Shown: positions 8,146 through 18,065, numbered from the stretch's first letter. The stretch is DNA of 43,649 nt from Rickettsiales bacterium (GCA_028223895.1 JAOIVE010000008.1:1-43649), one strand, 5' to 3'. Notes: generated by a model not told the origin, from the letters alone. Translations and numbers: made by a program.

Positions 8146-9903
8146 TTACACAACCGTTACAACATGCTCATGCTCTTTATGAGAAGCATTGAAATTTACA
8201 ATTCTGTTTTTTGGAATTATTATTGTCACGTTAGTTCCTTTATCAACCTCACTATCAAGCTTAAAAGAACCTCCGTGTAATTCAGCAAACATTTTGCACA
8301 AAGGCAAGCCAAGGCCTGTTCCTTCATACTTACCTGAATGATGCACCTGCCCAAATACCGACATGGCGATTGCTATATCATCTTTTGCAATTCCAAGACC
8401 AGTATCTGAAACGCTTATTACAAGATCACCTTTCTTATCAATATCAGCAGAGACAGAAATCTCTCCCCCACTTTTTGTAAATTTCACAGAGTTCGACAAA
8501 AGATTTATCAAAATCTGCTGAATTTTACGCGCATCTGCATAAATAATATTACTACTTTGCCTGGACGACTTATTAATTATATTTATTCCTTCTGATTCGG
8601 CTCTTTGCCTTATCATTCTTATAGCTCTGTTAATTATTAATGAAAGATCGAAACTACTTTCATCAAGACATATCTTACCCACATCACCTTTTGAAAATTC
8701 CAATATATCACTTATAAATTCAAGGAGATGATTTCCACACATATGGATATCCTGAAGGCGCTCCATCTGCGTATGGTTTACCTTACCAAAATACCCAGAT
8801 GAAAGCATATCTGAAAATCCTATAATAGCATTAAGTGGAGTGCGCAATTCATGGCTCATTTTAGCAAGGAAGTCAGACTTTGCCTGACTAGCCATTAAAG
8901 CTGCCTTTTCAGAATTCTGAACCTGCCTCATCTTTCTTGCAAGAATCAAAGAAAACAAGATAACTACAGCTATAAATCCAATGAATATACCAAGGAAAGT
9001 AAGATAGCGACTACGATCTTCATACCACATTTTTAATATATAGCTATCATGCATGGTAACAGAAACTGTAATCGGCAGATTATCAAGAAGTCCAAATGAG
9101 TAAAGATTAACTCCATCTTCGTTGCTTTGTGATTGCAAAATACTGATAGACATATCCAATTCGGTATCTTTTGTTGGGTCATACATCGCTGCAAAAACTT
9201 TTTCTGAATCAGGCTCCAGCCCAGAGCCATTAACCAAAAAAGAACTTCTATCAAGGATAAGTGCCAATTTTATATCATTTTCGCTTTCAACTGACTGGAA
9301 AAAATCAGTAAGATAATATCCATCCATAATAGCAATTACCAAACCTCCAAAACTACCGTCAATATTAGTAAGGCGGTGACTTGCCATAACCATATGGTGA
9401 TCTGGTTCACCTTCATATCTTAGGGCACTAATTACTATATCTTTATATTCCTGAGATTTATGTTTGTTAAAATGCTCCTGATCTACAAATGAGTCAGTCT
9501 GAGGTCTTGTCCATATGGTAGAAAATTCTTTATAATAGGATACTTCCGCATTTCCTTGAGCGTCAGTTATAACCATACCTTCTAAATGCGGTGTTTCATT
9601 TACCCACATTTTTAAATTATGCTGCAAATCATCTTTTAGATTTTTACCAAATAGCTCATTAAAATACCTTCTTTCTGCGGCACGCCTTAAAATTTTATCG
9701 GTTGCCAGAAAAGTTAAATTCACATGGCTGGAAACAGCTCGCGTAATATGCAAAAGATCCTTTTTTGCTATTTGAATATTTTCTTCATATTGTACGTTAT
9801 TTTGGTAATAAAAAAGATAAGATACAGTTATAATTACCGCTAAACTTAATCCCACCATCATGTGTATTAACCAAGGCCGTACCCCATCCTGATGGCCTAT
9901 CAT
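8146..9903 (-). CDS. Membrane sensor histidine kinase with Cache-like input domain
   Basis: The 585-residue protein has a transmembrane helix at about 12-33, an extracytoplasmic region of about 265 residues resembling a double Cache sensor, and a second helix at about 300-322. A HisKA dimerisation domain follows with phospho-acceptor H351 in FLAKMSHELRTPLN, then a HATPase with N box (ILINLLSNSVKFT), G1 (SDTGLGI) and G2 (EGTGLGLPL). It has no receiver domain and no adjacent response-regulator gene, so it is an orphan kinase. Cache domains usually bind small metabolites; the ligand is unknown. It is divergent from comM, and the shared gap has TTAA-N7-TTAA sites. Confidence 0.92.
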   Translation of the reverse strand: MIGHQDGVRPWLIHMMVGLSLAVIITVSYLFYYQNNVQYEENIQIAKKDLLHITRAVSSHVNLTFLATDKILRRAAERRYFNELFGKNLKDDLQHNLKMWVNETPHLEGMVITDAQGNAEVSYYKEFSTIWTRPQTDSFVDQEHFNKHKSQEYKDIVISALRYEGEPDHHMVMASHRLTNIDGSFGGLVIAIMDGYYLTDFFQSVESENDIKLALILDRSSFLVNGSGLEPDSEKVFAAMYDPTKDTELDMSISILQSQSNEDGVNLYSFGLLDNLPITVSVTMHDSYILKMWYEDRSRYLTFLGIFIGFIAVVILFSLILARKMRQVQNSEKAALMASQAKSDFLAKMSHELRTPLNAIIGFSDMLSSGYFGKVNHTQMERLQDIHMCGNHLLEFISDILEFSKGDVGKICLDESSFDLSLIINRAIRMIRQRAESEGINIINKSSRQSSNIIYADARKIQQILINLLSNSVKFTKSGGEISVSADIDKKGDLVISVSDTGLGIAKDDIAIAMSVFGQVHHSGKYEGTGLGLPLCKMFAELHGGSFKLDSEVDKGTNVTIIIPKNRIVNFNASHKEHEHVVTVV

Positions 9904-9969
9904 TCTTGTATTTCCCCTAATAATTCAATTACGATTAATTATGATGAAAGGCACATTATACCCTATTTC

Positions 9970-9984
9970 TTAATTTTTTATTAA
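9970..9984. promoter_or_regulatory. CtrA-like site TTAA-N7-TTAA
   Basis: TTAA, seven bases, TTAA in the gap between the divergent sensor kinase and comM genes. It matches the CtrA box of alphaproteobacteria. The region is very AT-rich, so a chance match is quite possible. Confidence 0.25.
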
Positions 9985-10035
9985 TAAGCTGTAATTATTT
10001 TTTAAATGATATAATAATTAGTCACTATTAAAAAA

Positions 10036-10050
10036 TTAAAATGAATTTAA
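10036..10050. promoter_or_regulatory. Second CtrA-like site upstream of comM
   Basis: TTAAAATGAATTTAA is again TTAA-N7-TTAA. It lies 15 bases before the preferred comM start at 10065 and overlaps the upstream in-frame ATG at 10041. If it is a real operator, that ATG cannot be the main start. comM belongs to CtrA-controlled competence regulons in some Rhodobacterales. Confidence 0.25.
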
Positions 10051-10064
10051 CGAGTAAAATAATC

Positions 10065-11594
10065 ATGGTCGCTCATATTAATACCATAGCATTTGAGGGA
10101 ATAAATAGTACAGATATTGACATTCAGGTTCATATTTCTTCAGGATTACCAGCCTTTAATATTGTTGGCCTGCCCGATAAAGCAATTGGCGAATCAAAAG
10201 AAAGAATACGCTCAGCCTTAAGCGCTATGGGTCTTGCCCTACCATCTTCAAGAATAACCGTAAATCTTGCGCCTGCCGATGTATTAAAAGAAGGCAGTCA
10301 TTATGATCTGCCAATTGCTCTTGGAATTTTATCTTCTATGGGAGTAATACCCGCCGAAGAAATAATCAATTACATTGTGCTTGGAGAATTATCGCTTGAT
10401 GGCTCAATAACAAAAGTAGCAGGTATTTTACCAGCTGCAATTCATGCAAATGAGTCAAATAAAGGTATTATTTGCCCTAAAGATAATGGTTTTGAGGCCT
10501 GCTGGGCTGGAGATATAACAATATATGCTCCCGATCACCTGCTTTCTTTAATAAACCATTTTAAAGGAACACAAATATTATCACCTACAACCTTATCTTC
10601 GCCTCATAAAAATATACAGGAGAATTTTAAATATCCTGATATGGCAGATATCAAAGGTCAGGAATCTGCAAAACGCGCTCTTGAAATAGCAGCAGCAGGT
10701 AGTCACAACCTGCTTATGATCGGGCCTCCAGGGGCGGGCAAATCTATGCTGGCAGAAAGATTACCCGGAATCATACCTGAATTATCATCTCAGGAGATGC
10801 TTGAAGTTAGCATGATTTCAAGCATCACTAACAAGATTGAAGATGGAAATTTAGTCCGCAAGCGCCCTTTCAGAGACCCGCATCATGGATGTTCAATTGC
10901 TGCAATGGTTGGAGGCGGAAAAAAAGCAATGCCAGGCGAAATAACTTTAGCTCATAATGGCATATTATTTTTAGATGAGTTGCCTGAATTTCCACGCACA
11001 GTTATTGACTCCCTGCGCCAGCCTTTAGAAACCGGCAAGGTAACTGTTTCAAGGGCAGCTGCACATATTACCTACCCTGCAAATTTTCAGCTGGTAGCGG
11101 CTATGAATCCATGCAGATGTGGCTATCTTGACGATCAATCACGCTCTTGTAAAAAAGCGCCTATTTGTGGGCAGGATTATCAATCAAAAATATCCGGCCC
11201 GTTGATGGATCGCTTTGATTTACATATTCAGGTTCCTGCCGTCAGCCCTGCTGATCTATATAAAGCTCCACCTAAAGAAGGCACAAAAGAGATACGAGAG
11301 CGAGTTGTAAAAGCCCGGGAAAAACAAATTCAACGCTATAAGAATCTTGATATTCGTACAAATTCGCAAGCAAATGGTGATTTATTGCAGGAAATCACAA
11401 AAACTTCTCAGGAAGGGCATGAATTACTCCATCATGCATATGATAAAATGCAATTATCCATGCGCGGATTTAACCGTATTTTGAGGGTTTCACGCACAAT
11501 AGCTGACCTTGAAAACAGTGAAAATGTTGAAAAAAATCACATTTCAGAGGCGTTAAGCTACCGTCAATTGCAATTTAATAAGCAAGTTGCATAA
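10065..11594 (+). CDS. comM: ComM/YifB family Mg-chelatase-like AAA+ ATPase
   Basis: Homolog of ComM, the hexameric branch-migration helicase that helps integrate single-stranded DNA during natural transformation, and of E. coli YifB. An N-terminal Lon-protease-like fold (SGLPAFNIVGLPDKAI, DLPIALGIL) is followed by the AAA+ module with Walker A GPPGAGKS near residue 218, Walker B ILFLDELPEF and the sensor AMNPCRCGY. A C-terminal Mg-chelatase subunit domain ends in SRTIADLENSENV. I chose the ATG at 10065 because MVAHINTIAFEGI is the usual N-terminus and gives 509 residues; an in-frame ATG at 10041 would add eight. It stands alone, without other competence genes. Confidence 0.93.
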   Translation: MVAHINTIAFEGINSTDIDIQVHISSGLPAFNIVGLPDKAIGESKERIRSALSAMGLALPSSRITVNLAPADVLKEGSHYDLPIALGILSSMGVIPAEEIINYIVLGELSLDGSITKVAGILPAAIHANESNKGIICPKDNGFEACWAGDITIYAPDHLLSLINHFKGTQILSPTTLSSPHKNIQENFKYPDMADIKGQESAKRALEIAAAGSHNLLMIGPPGAGKSMLAERLPGIIPELSSQEMLEVSMISSITNKIEDGNLVRKRPFRDPHHGCSIAAMVGGGKKAMPGEITLAHNGILFLDELPEFPRTVIDSLRQPLETGKVTVSRAAAHITYPANFQLVAAMNPCRCGYLDDQSRSCKKAPICGQDYQSKISGPLMDRFDLHIQVPAVSPADLYKAPPKEGTKEIRERVVKAREKQIQRYKNLDIRTNSQANGDLLQEITKTSQEGHELLHHAYDKMQLSMRGFNRILRVSRTIADLENSENVEKNHISEALSYRQLQFNKQVA

Positions 11595-11669
11595 ATATTC
11601 ATAAAACTGTAATATTTATGCTGTATTATGTAATAGTTAGAGAATTTTATAAATTAATAGGGTCATATT

Positions 11670-12299
11670 ATGAGTCGCGGTTCAGGTGGAGTTATATTGG
11701 ACAGAAGTGAAGATAGATTAACTCATCAAAGTGAATCTGTAGAAAACACAAGTCTTCTTCCACCTTCCTTAGCAATGCCCGCACCTTATGCGCCTCCTTT
11801 GGGAGCAGATCTTGATATTGAATCTTTACTAGGAAGAGATGTAGATAGAGCAATGGATGAAGTAAGATCATCGTCTGATATCGATATTGAAAAGATTGAA
11901 GAAGAGATAGCCAAAAGAAAAGAAGAAATTAACAAAAAGATAAAAGAAGAAAAATTGGCTACAAAAAATAACAGCAAACAAAGAGTTGGATATTTAATTG
12001 CCGCAGCTTCAGTTTTATCTGAAATTCCTGCAGAATTTCTGGAAAAAATTCTTCCAAAGGACAGCCTCATATTACAGGCAACCCAATTAGCAACAAAAAC
12101 CGTAACAACTGTTTTAAATATGGTAATTCCCCATTTTGATCCATACGGAAATGTTAAACGCGACCTGAAAGACGATAAATCTAATGGCTCACCTTCTTCA
12201 GAAACTAAATCTGGAACTGAAGTTTCTGATAGAGCAACTCTTGAGCAACACCAGTTGAATAACATTGTAAGTGATACAGAAGAAGAAAGAACACGTTAA
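11670..12299 (+). CDS. Unknown protein with central charged coiled coil
   Basis: I do not recognise this 209-residue protein. Residues 1-55 are Ser/Pro-rich and flexible. Residues 70-98 are a charged run of Glu, Lys and Ile with coiled-coil spacing. Residues 105-155 are more hydrophobic (VGYLIAAASVLSEIPAEFLEKIL, then a Thr/Val-rich stretch) and could form two helices or a membrane-associated hairpin. The last 50 residues are polar and acidic. There is no signal peptide. It follows comM by 75 bases and converges on lolD, ending 13 bases away. The N-terminal style (MSRGSGG, polar, acidic) resembles the other unknown proteins of this window, but no homology is evident. Confidence 0.65.
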   Translation: MSRGSGGVILDRSEDRLTHQSESVENTSLLPPSLAMPAPYAPPLGADLDIESLLGRDVDRAMDEVRSSSDIDIEKIEEEIAKRKEEINKKIKEEKLATKNNSKQRVGYLIAAASVLSEIPAEFLEKILPKDSLILQATQLATKTVTTVLNMVIPHFDPYGNVKRDLKDDKSNGSPSSETKSGTEVSDRATLEQHQLNNIVSDTEEERTR

Positions 12300-12312
12300 T
12301 TTTTAAAAGCTT

Positions 12313-13005
12313 CTATGTGCCAGAAACACATAACTTGCCTTTTTCAATTGTAATAGCTTTATCCATTTGTTTAGCAAGATCTGGATTGTGAGTTACTATC
12401 AGCATTGCCACACCAACTTTTTTGGCGGTATTTTTAAGCAAATCAAATACTTCCTGAGATGTTTTTGGATCAAGATTACCTGTCGGCTCGTCCGCAAGCA
12501 GCAATGATGGCCTGTTTATTAAAGCCCTTGCAATTGCTACTCTTTGCTGTTCACCACCTGATAGCTGACTTGGCTTGTGATCAATTCTTGCGCCTAGACC
12601 TAAATATTTCAGCAATTCCTGAGCATGCTCCTTTGCCTCTTTTTTATTTCCGCCAGCGATCATTTGTGGAATTATAATATTTTCCATAGCTGTAAATTCA
12701 GGCAATAGATGGTGCAATTGATAAATAAAACCGATATTCATCAATCTTATAGAAGTACGAAAAGCATCGTTTGATCTTATCATATCGTGATTATTGAAAA
12801 AAACATGCCCCTTTGTTGGCTTATCAAGAAGGCCGGCAATTTGTAATAATGTGGTTTTTCCACAGCCACTAGGACCAATCAAAGCTATAGATTCGCCTTT
12901 GTGAATTTCTAATGACGCACCCTGCAAAACTGACAATTTGCGCTTTCCCTGACAAAAAGATTTATGAATATTTTGCAAAGATAATATAGGATCTATTTTA
13001 CTCAT
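12313..13005 (-). CDS. lolD: Lipoprotein-releasing ABC ATPase LolD
   Basis: ATPase of the LolCDE complex, which extracts outer-membrane lipoproteins from the inner membrane and passes them to LolA. It has all nucleotide-binding motifs: Walker [11 protein letters not shown]-loop region [15 protein letters not shown], signature [15 protein letters not shown], Walker [13 protein letters not shown] and the H-loop in LIVTHN. The open frame extends upstream to 13092, but I chose the ATG at 13005. [17 protein letters not shown] is the natural N-terminus, gives 230 residues, and overlaps the lolC stop by only eight bases, as expected for coupled translation. Confidence 0.94.
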   Translation of the reverse strand: MSKIDPILSLQNIHKSFCQGKRKLSVLQGASLEIHKGESIALIGPSGCGKTTLLQIAGLLDKPTKGHVFFNNHDMIRSNDAFRTSIRLMNIGFIYQLHHLLPEFTAMENIIIPQMIAGGNKKEAKEHAQELLKYLGLGARIDHKPSQLSGGEQQRVAIARALINRPSLLLADEPTGNLDPKTSQEVFDLLKNTAKKVGVAMLIVTHNPDLAKQMDKAITIEKGKLCVSGT

Positions 13006-14242
13006 AACGCAATGCCTCCGCAGGATCCTGTTTAGATGCTTTATATACAGGATAGATCGTGGCTGCAATTGAGAAGAAAAGCCCCATAGCAACAGACCAT
13101 ATTACATCACCGACTTCAACTTTTGCTGGCAATTCAGAAAGAAAATATATAACCGGATCAAATAATCTGTTACCAGTTAAAGATTCAACCCATTTTCTTA
13201 TAGTTTCAATATTAAGCGCAAAACCTACGCCCAAAATAAATCCAAGAATCGTACCTACAACACCAACAGCAGCCCCACATAAAAAGAATATTCTTATTAT
13301 CATCCCCTTTGTTGCGCCCATAGTTCGTAATATGGCAATATCCTTACCCTTGTCATTTACCAGCAATATCAGACTTGAAACAATATTAAATGCCGCAATA
13401 AACACAATTAATGTTAATATTAAAAACATAACTGTGCGCTCAACTTTTAAGGCATTAAACAAGCTGGCATTAGCCAATTGCCAGTCTTTTACTCTTAATT
13501 TGCCTTCAAATCTGGCAAATATATCATGAGATATTGCAAGTGATTTATTTGCATCTTCAGTTACAACTTCAATTCCACTTACAGAATCAGGATATTTAAA
13601 GAATAATTGCGCAGCCTCAAGCGGCATAAATATAAAGCTGCTGTCATATTCATACATACCAACTTCAAAAATAGACACCACAATATAGCTCTTTAATCGC
13701 GGTATAGAACCAAGCGCAGTACTACGCATTTGCGGCGATACCAGAGTTATTTCATCACCAATAAACACACCAAGATTTTGTGCAAGATGCGTGCCTATAG
13801 CAATTACATCCTTGCCCTTAAAATCTTCTAAATTTCCAGCTATTATGCCTTCTTTTATTAATTTTCTGCTCTGCATATCAACAGATGATAAACCCCTTAC
13901 CATAGCGCCGGTTGTATTTCTGTCAGTCATCGCCATAACCTGCCCATCAATAATAGCAGAAACTTCCTTAACACCTTTTACAGTTTTAACTTTAGTTGCC
14001 AGAATCTCATAATCGGTAAGATTTCTTTCATATGAAGTTATGGTGATATGGCCACTAAGACCCAAAATTTTATTGGTAATTTCTTCGCGAAAACCATTCA
14101 TAACCGCCATTACAACAATTAATGTTGCAACGCCTAATGCTATGCCAATAAGTGAAAATGCAGCGATTATGGATATAAGCCTTTCACTCCTGCGTGAACG
14201 CAAATAACGAAAAGCAATCATACGCTCAACAGAAGAAAACAC
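12998..14242 (-). CDS. lolC: Lipoprotein-releasing permease LolC/LolE family
   Basis: Membrane subunit of the lipoprotein-release transporter. The 414-residue protein has the N-terminal FRYLRSRRSERLISIIAAFSLIGIALGVA (basic elbow, then TM1). A large periplasmic domain follows at about residues 45-265. Three more helices come after it (MFLILTLIVFIAAFNIVSSLI, then IFFLCGAAVGVVG, then a last one near the C-terminus), the FtsX/MacB arrangement. Alphaproteobacteria commonly have one LolC/E-type gene acting as a homodimer with LolD, and only one is present here. It lies 86 bases downstream of proS in the same direction, the classic proS-lolC-lolD order. Confidence 0.93.
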   Translation of the reverse strand: MFSSVERMIAFRYLRSRRSERLISIIAAFSLIGIALGVATLIVVMAVMNGFREEITNKILGLSGHITITSYERNLTDYEILATKVKTVKGVKEVSAIIDGQVMAMTDRNTTGAMVRGLSSVDMQSRKLIKEGIIAGNLEDFKGKDVIAIGTHLAQNLGVFIGDEITLVSPQMRSTALGSIPRLKSYIVVSIFEVGMYEYDSSFIFMPLEAAQLFFKYPDSVSGIEVVTEDANKSLAISHDIFARFEGKLRVKDWQLANASLFNALKVERTVMFLILTLIVFIAAFNIVSSLILLVNDKGKDIAILRTMGATKGMIIRIFFLCGAAVGVVGTILGFILGVGFALNIETIRKWVESLTGNRLFDPVIYFLSELPAKVEVGDVIWSVAMGLFFSIAATIYPVYKASKQDPAEALRYE

Positions 14243-14328
14243 GAAACCCCCGGTTATTTAGACTTATTATGTTATAAATATTATAAAGCCATAAGTCCAT
14301 ATAAACGTGATATATAAATTATGTATAA

Positions 14329-15612
14329 TCAGGAAAACCTATTTAAAACAGCATCAAAAGATAGATCTTCTTTTTGTCCGGTTGCACGATTTTTTAACTC
14401 AACAGTTCCTGATTTTAAAGAGCGCGGCCCAATTGCAATCTGCCACGGCAGGCCAATTAAATCCATATTAGCAAATTTTTTACCAGCGCTTTCTTTAGTA
14501 TCATCATAAAGAACTTTAACTCCGGCATTTGACAATTTTTCATATAAATCGTCCGTAGCCTTTGTGCATTCCTCATCATTGGTTTTTATGTTTATAAGAC
14601 CAATATCAAAAGGAGTCACTGATTCTGGCCATATAATTCCATTATCGTCATGGCTTGATTCTATTATTGCACCTACTAATCGTGATACTCCAATCCCATA
14701 AGAACCCATTTGCGGGAATACTTCCTTACCATCAGAATTTTGTACCTTAACATTCATCGCAGCAGAATATTTAGTACCAAAATTAAATATATGCCCAACT
14801 TCAATACCTCGCTTAGAGCATAAATCTTCTTTAGAAACAGGGCAATTTTCAGGATCATGCATTTCGTCTGCTGCCGCATATAATTTACGCATGGCATCAA
14901 TATCAACATCACCCCTACCCATTAATTCTTCGAATTTTTTATCGTAATAAACTTCACTTTCACCAGTATCTGCTAATATCTGAAATTCGTGACTGGCATC
15001 ACCGCCAATAGCTCCATTATCGGCACGAACAGGTATTGCAGTTAAGCCCATACGCTTAAATATTTTTAAATATGCCTCATACATAACAGCATATGTCTGC
15101 ATTGACGATTCTGTATCAAGGTCAAAACTATAGCTATCTTTCATCAAAAATTCACGACCTCGCATAACACCAAAACGCGGACGGATTTCATCACGAAACT
15201 TCCAGTGAATCTGGTATAAATTCATTGGCAGATCTTTATAGCTGCGCACATTATTGCGGAATAAATCACTTACCACCTCTTCATGAGTAGGGCCATATAG
15301 CATATCTCTTTCATGGCGGTCAGTAACGCGCAGCATTTCCTTACCATAATCATCATAACGTCCCGATTCCTGCCACAATTCAGCCGGCTGCATTGTCGGC
15401 ATCATAATTTCTATGGCTCCAGCCTTATTCATTTCCTGACGTACAATTTCTTCAATATTTTTCAGCACCGCAAGCCCAAGAGGCAGCCAGTTATATATGC
15501 CCGACGTCAATTGACGCACCATGCCAGCGCGCAACATTAATCTGTGAGAGACAATTTTCGCCTCTGCCGGATTTTCTTTTATTATTGGCAAGAAATATCG
15601 TGATAATCTCAT
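14329..15612 (-). CDS. proS: Prolyl-tRNA synthetase, short alphaproteobacterial type
   Basis: Class II aminoacyl-tRNA synthetase that charges tRNA-Pro. The 427-residue protein has motif 2 around [17 protein letters not shown] and motif 3 [13 protein letters not shown], and a C-terminal anticodon-binding domain beginning near [13 protein letters not shown]. It lacks the roughly 180-residue editing insertion of E. coli-type ProS between motifs 2 and 3. That is the known short form of alphaproteobacteria, and free-standing editing proteins often compensate; none is seen in this window. It is followed by lolC and preceded by a DUF1467 gene. Confidence 0.95.
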   Translation of the reverse strand: MRLSRYFLPIIKENPAEAKIVSHRLMLRAGMVRQLTSGIYNWLPLGLAVLKNIEEIVRQEMNKAGAIEIMMPTMQPAELWQESGRYDDYGKEMLRVTDRHERDMLYGPTHEEVVSDLFRNNVRSYKDLPMNLYQIHWKFRDEIRPRFGVMRGREFLMKDSYSFDLDTESSMQTYAVMYEAYLKIFKRMGLTAIPVRADNGAIGGDASHEFQILADTGESEVYYDKKFEELMGRGDVDIDAMRKLYAAADEMHDPENCPVSKEDLCSKRGIEVGHIFNFGTKYSAAMNVKVQNSDGKEVFPQMGSYGIGVSRLVGAIIESSHDDNGIIWPESVTPFDIGLINIKTNDEECTKATDDLYEKLSNAGVKVLYDDTKESAGKKFANMDLIGLPWQIAIGPRSLKSGTVELKNRATGQKEDLSFDAVLNRFS

Positions 15613-15647
15613 TTATGCATTCCTGTTTATTCTGGTGTAAAAATTGA

Positions 15648-15896
15648 CTATTTAAGGCCTCTTATATCTAAGAATGCAAAAAAGTCTATTTCCATAAGAT
15701 AGTAAAAAATCGCACAGAAAATAATTGATACAAAAGTAGATGCAATCATTTTTATTGCTATATTGGCATTTTCAGGAGCACCTGAATCATTGCCTTTTTG
15801 TGGATTGTCGTCTTTTTTTAGTCCTATTGGCAATATTATAAAAAATGCCAGCCACCAAACCACGCAAAATACTATACTTATCGATACTATATTCAT
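15648..15896 (-). CDS. DUF1467 family small membrane protein
   Basis: An 82-residue protein with two predicted membrane helices, near residues 3-27 (SISIVFCVVWWLAFFIILPIGL) and 48-70. The N-terminal helix ending in a PIGL-type motif, the size and the position directly upstream of proS all match the DUF1467 family, which shows this linkage across alphaproteobacteria. Function is unknown. It lies 35 bases before proS and probably shares its transcript. Confidence 0.8.
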   Translation of the reverse strand: MNIVSISIVFCVVWWLAFFIILPIGLKKDDNPQKGNDSGAPENANIAIKMIASTFVSIIFCAIFYYLMEIDFFAFLDIRGLK

Positions 15897-15921
15897 GTTT
15901 CAACTTAAATAAAATTGACTA

Positions 15922-16959
15922 TTACTTTCTTCCCACGCCTTCACCGACATCATCACTTCCATCTATAATGCGGCCATATCCACCAGATTTTGGTTTTATT
16001 TTAGAAAGCGCCCCCTTGAAACTAACAAGTGATAATGTTCTTGTTCCTTTTTCTTCCTGACCAATATCATCTTGACTTACTTCCTCAAACTCTTCATCTG
16101 CTGCATGAACCCTTTGCCTCTTTATCTTACTAAGAAAAGATTCTGCTTTCCTTCCCTCACCTACAGATGAACTTCTTCTGGCTCTAGGTTCAGGAGAGGA
16201 CTCAGACCTTTTAATCATAGAAGTAAAACGTTCAACTTTATCATCATTAATGTTAACAATTTTAGGACCATCTCCTGGATACAATAATTCGGGCAGTTTA
16301 TCTTGCTCCTCTTTTTCTATGTGAGAATCATAATATGACGATGCAGCTGCTGCTTGCTCAGACTCTAAAGCAGGCTTTTCAATATTTCCTTCTAAACTAA
16401 AACCCGTAATTTCACTTTCTGATTCGAAACCTTCCAATTTAAGATCTTCTATATTTTCGTCAGCAAATGCGGCTTCTTCTTGCAAAAATGCAATATCGCT
16501 TTCAATTTCTCTTTCTAAACTGCGCGCTGGCCGCTCAACCTCATCATCGCCTGCATATTCAACAGCTGATAATTCTACTTCATCATCAAATGCATCCTCT
16601 TTTTGCAAAGCTGCAATATCGCTTTCAATTTCTCTTTCTAAACTATTCTCTGGCAATTCAGGCTCATCATCACCTGCGGATTGTGATTTTTCAAAAAAAG
16701 CTTCCAACTTCCGAGCAGAATCAGCACTTAGATAATATTCATAACCTCCTCTAATTTTTTTTACTGCCGCAATATATGTGTTAAAATATGCTTCATCAAA
16801 TCTTTTATGCCAATCTGGATCCAGAGGCGAAGGACAAAAAGATTTGTAATCATTCTCTTTTACAATTCTGGTAATTTCAGATCTTTCAGTATAATCCTCA
16901 ACTCCTGTAGGATCTTTTTTACTCTTCTTAGAAGCTTGATCATCCCTGCTACTAGACAT
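15922..16959 (-). CDS. Unknown acidic protein with internal duplication
   Basis: I do not recognise this 345-residue, strongly acidic, soluble protein. The first 95 residues look like a small folded region (DPDWHKRFDEAYFNTYIAAVKKIRGG is split here for brevity: key residues are the Trp, Tyr and basic turn). Residues from about 96 to 180 hold two copies of a 41-residue unit that share SLEREIESDIA, and the rest is Ser/Glu/Arg-rich. The duplication is visible in DNA: 31 identical bases at 16491-16521 and 16614-16644, 123 bases apart. It has no signal peptide or membrane helix. It sits between the MscS gene, 14 bases upstream, and DUF1467, 25 bases downstream, so it is probably co-transcribed. Confidence 0.7.
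   Translation of the reverse strand: MSSSRDDQASKKSKKDPTGVEDYTERSEITRIVKENDYKSFCPSPLDPDWHKRFDEAYFNTYIAAVKKIRGGYEYYLSADSARKLEAFFEKSQSAGDDEPELPENSLEREIESDIAALQKEDAFDDEVELSAVEYAGDDEVERPARSLEREIESDIAFLQEEAAFADENIEDLKLEGFESESEITGFSLEGNIEKPALESEQAAAASSYYDSHIEKEEQDKLPELLYPGDGPKIVNINDDKVERFTSMIKRSESSPEPRARRSSSVGEGRKAESFLSKIKRQRVHAADEEFEEVSQDDIGQEEKGTRTLSLVSFKGALSKIKPKSGGYGRIIDGSDDVGEGVGRK
16491..16644 (-). repeat. 123-bp in-frame duplication inside the acidic protein gene
   Basis: The sequence beginning CAATATCGCTTTCAATTTCT recurs exactly for 31 bases at 16491 and 16614, followed by similar sequence. The 123-base period keeps the frame (41 codons), so copy number could change without a frameshift. 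Confidence 0.75.
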
Positions 16960-16973
16960 AAAAATCTCCCTTT

Positions 16974-18065
16974 TTAATTTGTCTTAACCGCAACACCATC
17001 TGGTATATGCAAAGTAGAAGTTGGAAAGGCAATTTCTGCCTTATTTTTATCGATAATTTTTGCAATTGCCAATAATAGCTCCTGCTTCAATTTTGTAAAT
17101 TCTATACGATCAGTTACAGTGGTAAAAGCACTAAATATAAAATCAACTGACGATGCATTAAATTTATCCAGACTTACAACAATACTTAAATTTTTATCGA
17201 TATCAGGATGCTCTGTTACCATCTTTCTAACCTGATCGGTTATTTTTTCTACTTTATTTATATCATCATAGCGCACGCCGATAACTTCACTTATTTTTCT
17301 ATGTGTCATGCGCGAAGGATTTTCCACCGATATTGTAGAAAACAAAGAATTTGGCACATATAAAGGACGACGCTCAAATGTTTCTATACGCGTCTGACGC
17401 CAGCCAATTTCCTGAACTACTCCCTCAATATCACGATCTGCAGAGCGAATCCAATCACCAACCTTAAATGGCTGGTCAAAATAAATCATCATCGCACCAA
17501 AGAAATTTGCCAATAAATCCTTTGCTGCAAAACCAATTGCTATACCGCCAACACCACCAAAGGCCAGAACTCCACTAATACTGTAACCCAATGTCTGCAG
17601 CATTATAAGGCCAGAAGTTATAATAACAGTTGCCCGCAAAATAGTGCCTATCGCATCCAACGTTGTTCTATCAACTTCCTTTTCACCCTGCTGACTTTTA
17701 TGGATAATATTCTTCTGGGATTCTCTTATAAAACGGATAACAAACCATGAAATGCAGGCAATTACCGAAACATCCCTTATTGGATATATTGCCTTGAATA
17801 TTTCCATATTCGACTGGTCATAAATTATCTCAACTGCAAATGACAGACCAATAACCCAAATCAAAACTTTAACAGGCAACCTGAGAGCCGTAACCAGAGC
17901 ATCATCCCAAAGATTTTTTGTTCTGGATAATTTATCATTTACTTTTTTTATAAAGCGATTAACAAAAAATGCTACAATCTGGGAAATAAATATCACTATA
18001 AAGATCTGCAATACCCAGCTTGAGTCTTTGCTCAAACCTATTACATCTAAAAAATTTTCCAGCAT
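16974..18065 (-). CDS. MscS-family mechanosensitive channel
   Basis: Small-conductance mechanosensitive channel family protein of the inner membrane that releases solutes on osmotic downshock. The 363-residue protein has three or four N-terminal helices. The last is the Gly/Ala-rich pore helix with GVLAFGGVGGIAIGFAAKD, and it runs straight into the MscS beta domain (DQPFKVGDWI, DIEGVVQEIGWRQTRIETFE, VPNSLFS). The C-terminal alpha-beta domain ends in LHIPDGVAVKTN. It is larger than E. coli MscS (286 residues) because of the extra N-terminal helices, as in YbdG- and YnaI-like members. It is 17 bases downstream of gloB and may be in one transcript with it. Confidence 0.92.
   Translation of the reverse strand: MLENFLDVIGLSKDSSWVLQIFIVIFISQIVAFFVNRFIKKVNDKLSRTKNLWDDALVTALRLPVKVLIWVIGLSFAVEIIYDQSNMEIFKAIYPIRDVSVIACISWFVIRFIRESQKNIIHKSQQGEKEVDRTTLDAIGTILRATVIITSGLIMLQTLGYSISGVLAFGGVGGIAIGFAAKDLLANFFGAMMIYFDQPFKVGDWIRSADRDIEGVVQEIGWRQTRIETFERRPLYVPNSLFSTISVENPSRMTHRKISEVIGVRYDDINKVEKITDQVRKMVTEHPDIDKNLSIVVSLDKFNASSVDFIFSAFTTVTDRIEFTKLKQELLLAIAKIIDKNKAEIAFPTSTLHIPDGVAVKTN

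Noticed and set aside
11590-11625. Terminator after comM
   Set aside because: There is an 8-bp inverted repeat, but it is only A and T and has no T-run after it.
13006-13092. Extended N-terminus of LolD (29 extra residues)
   Set aside because: It would lie within lolC and does not resemble any LolD N-terminus. The ATG at 13005 gives the normal length.
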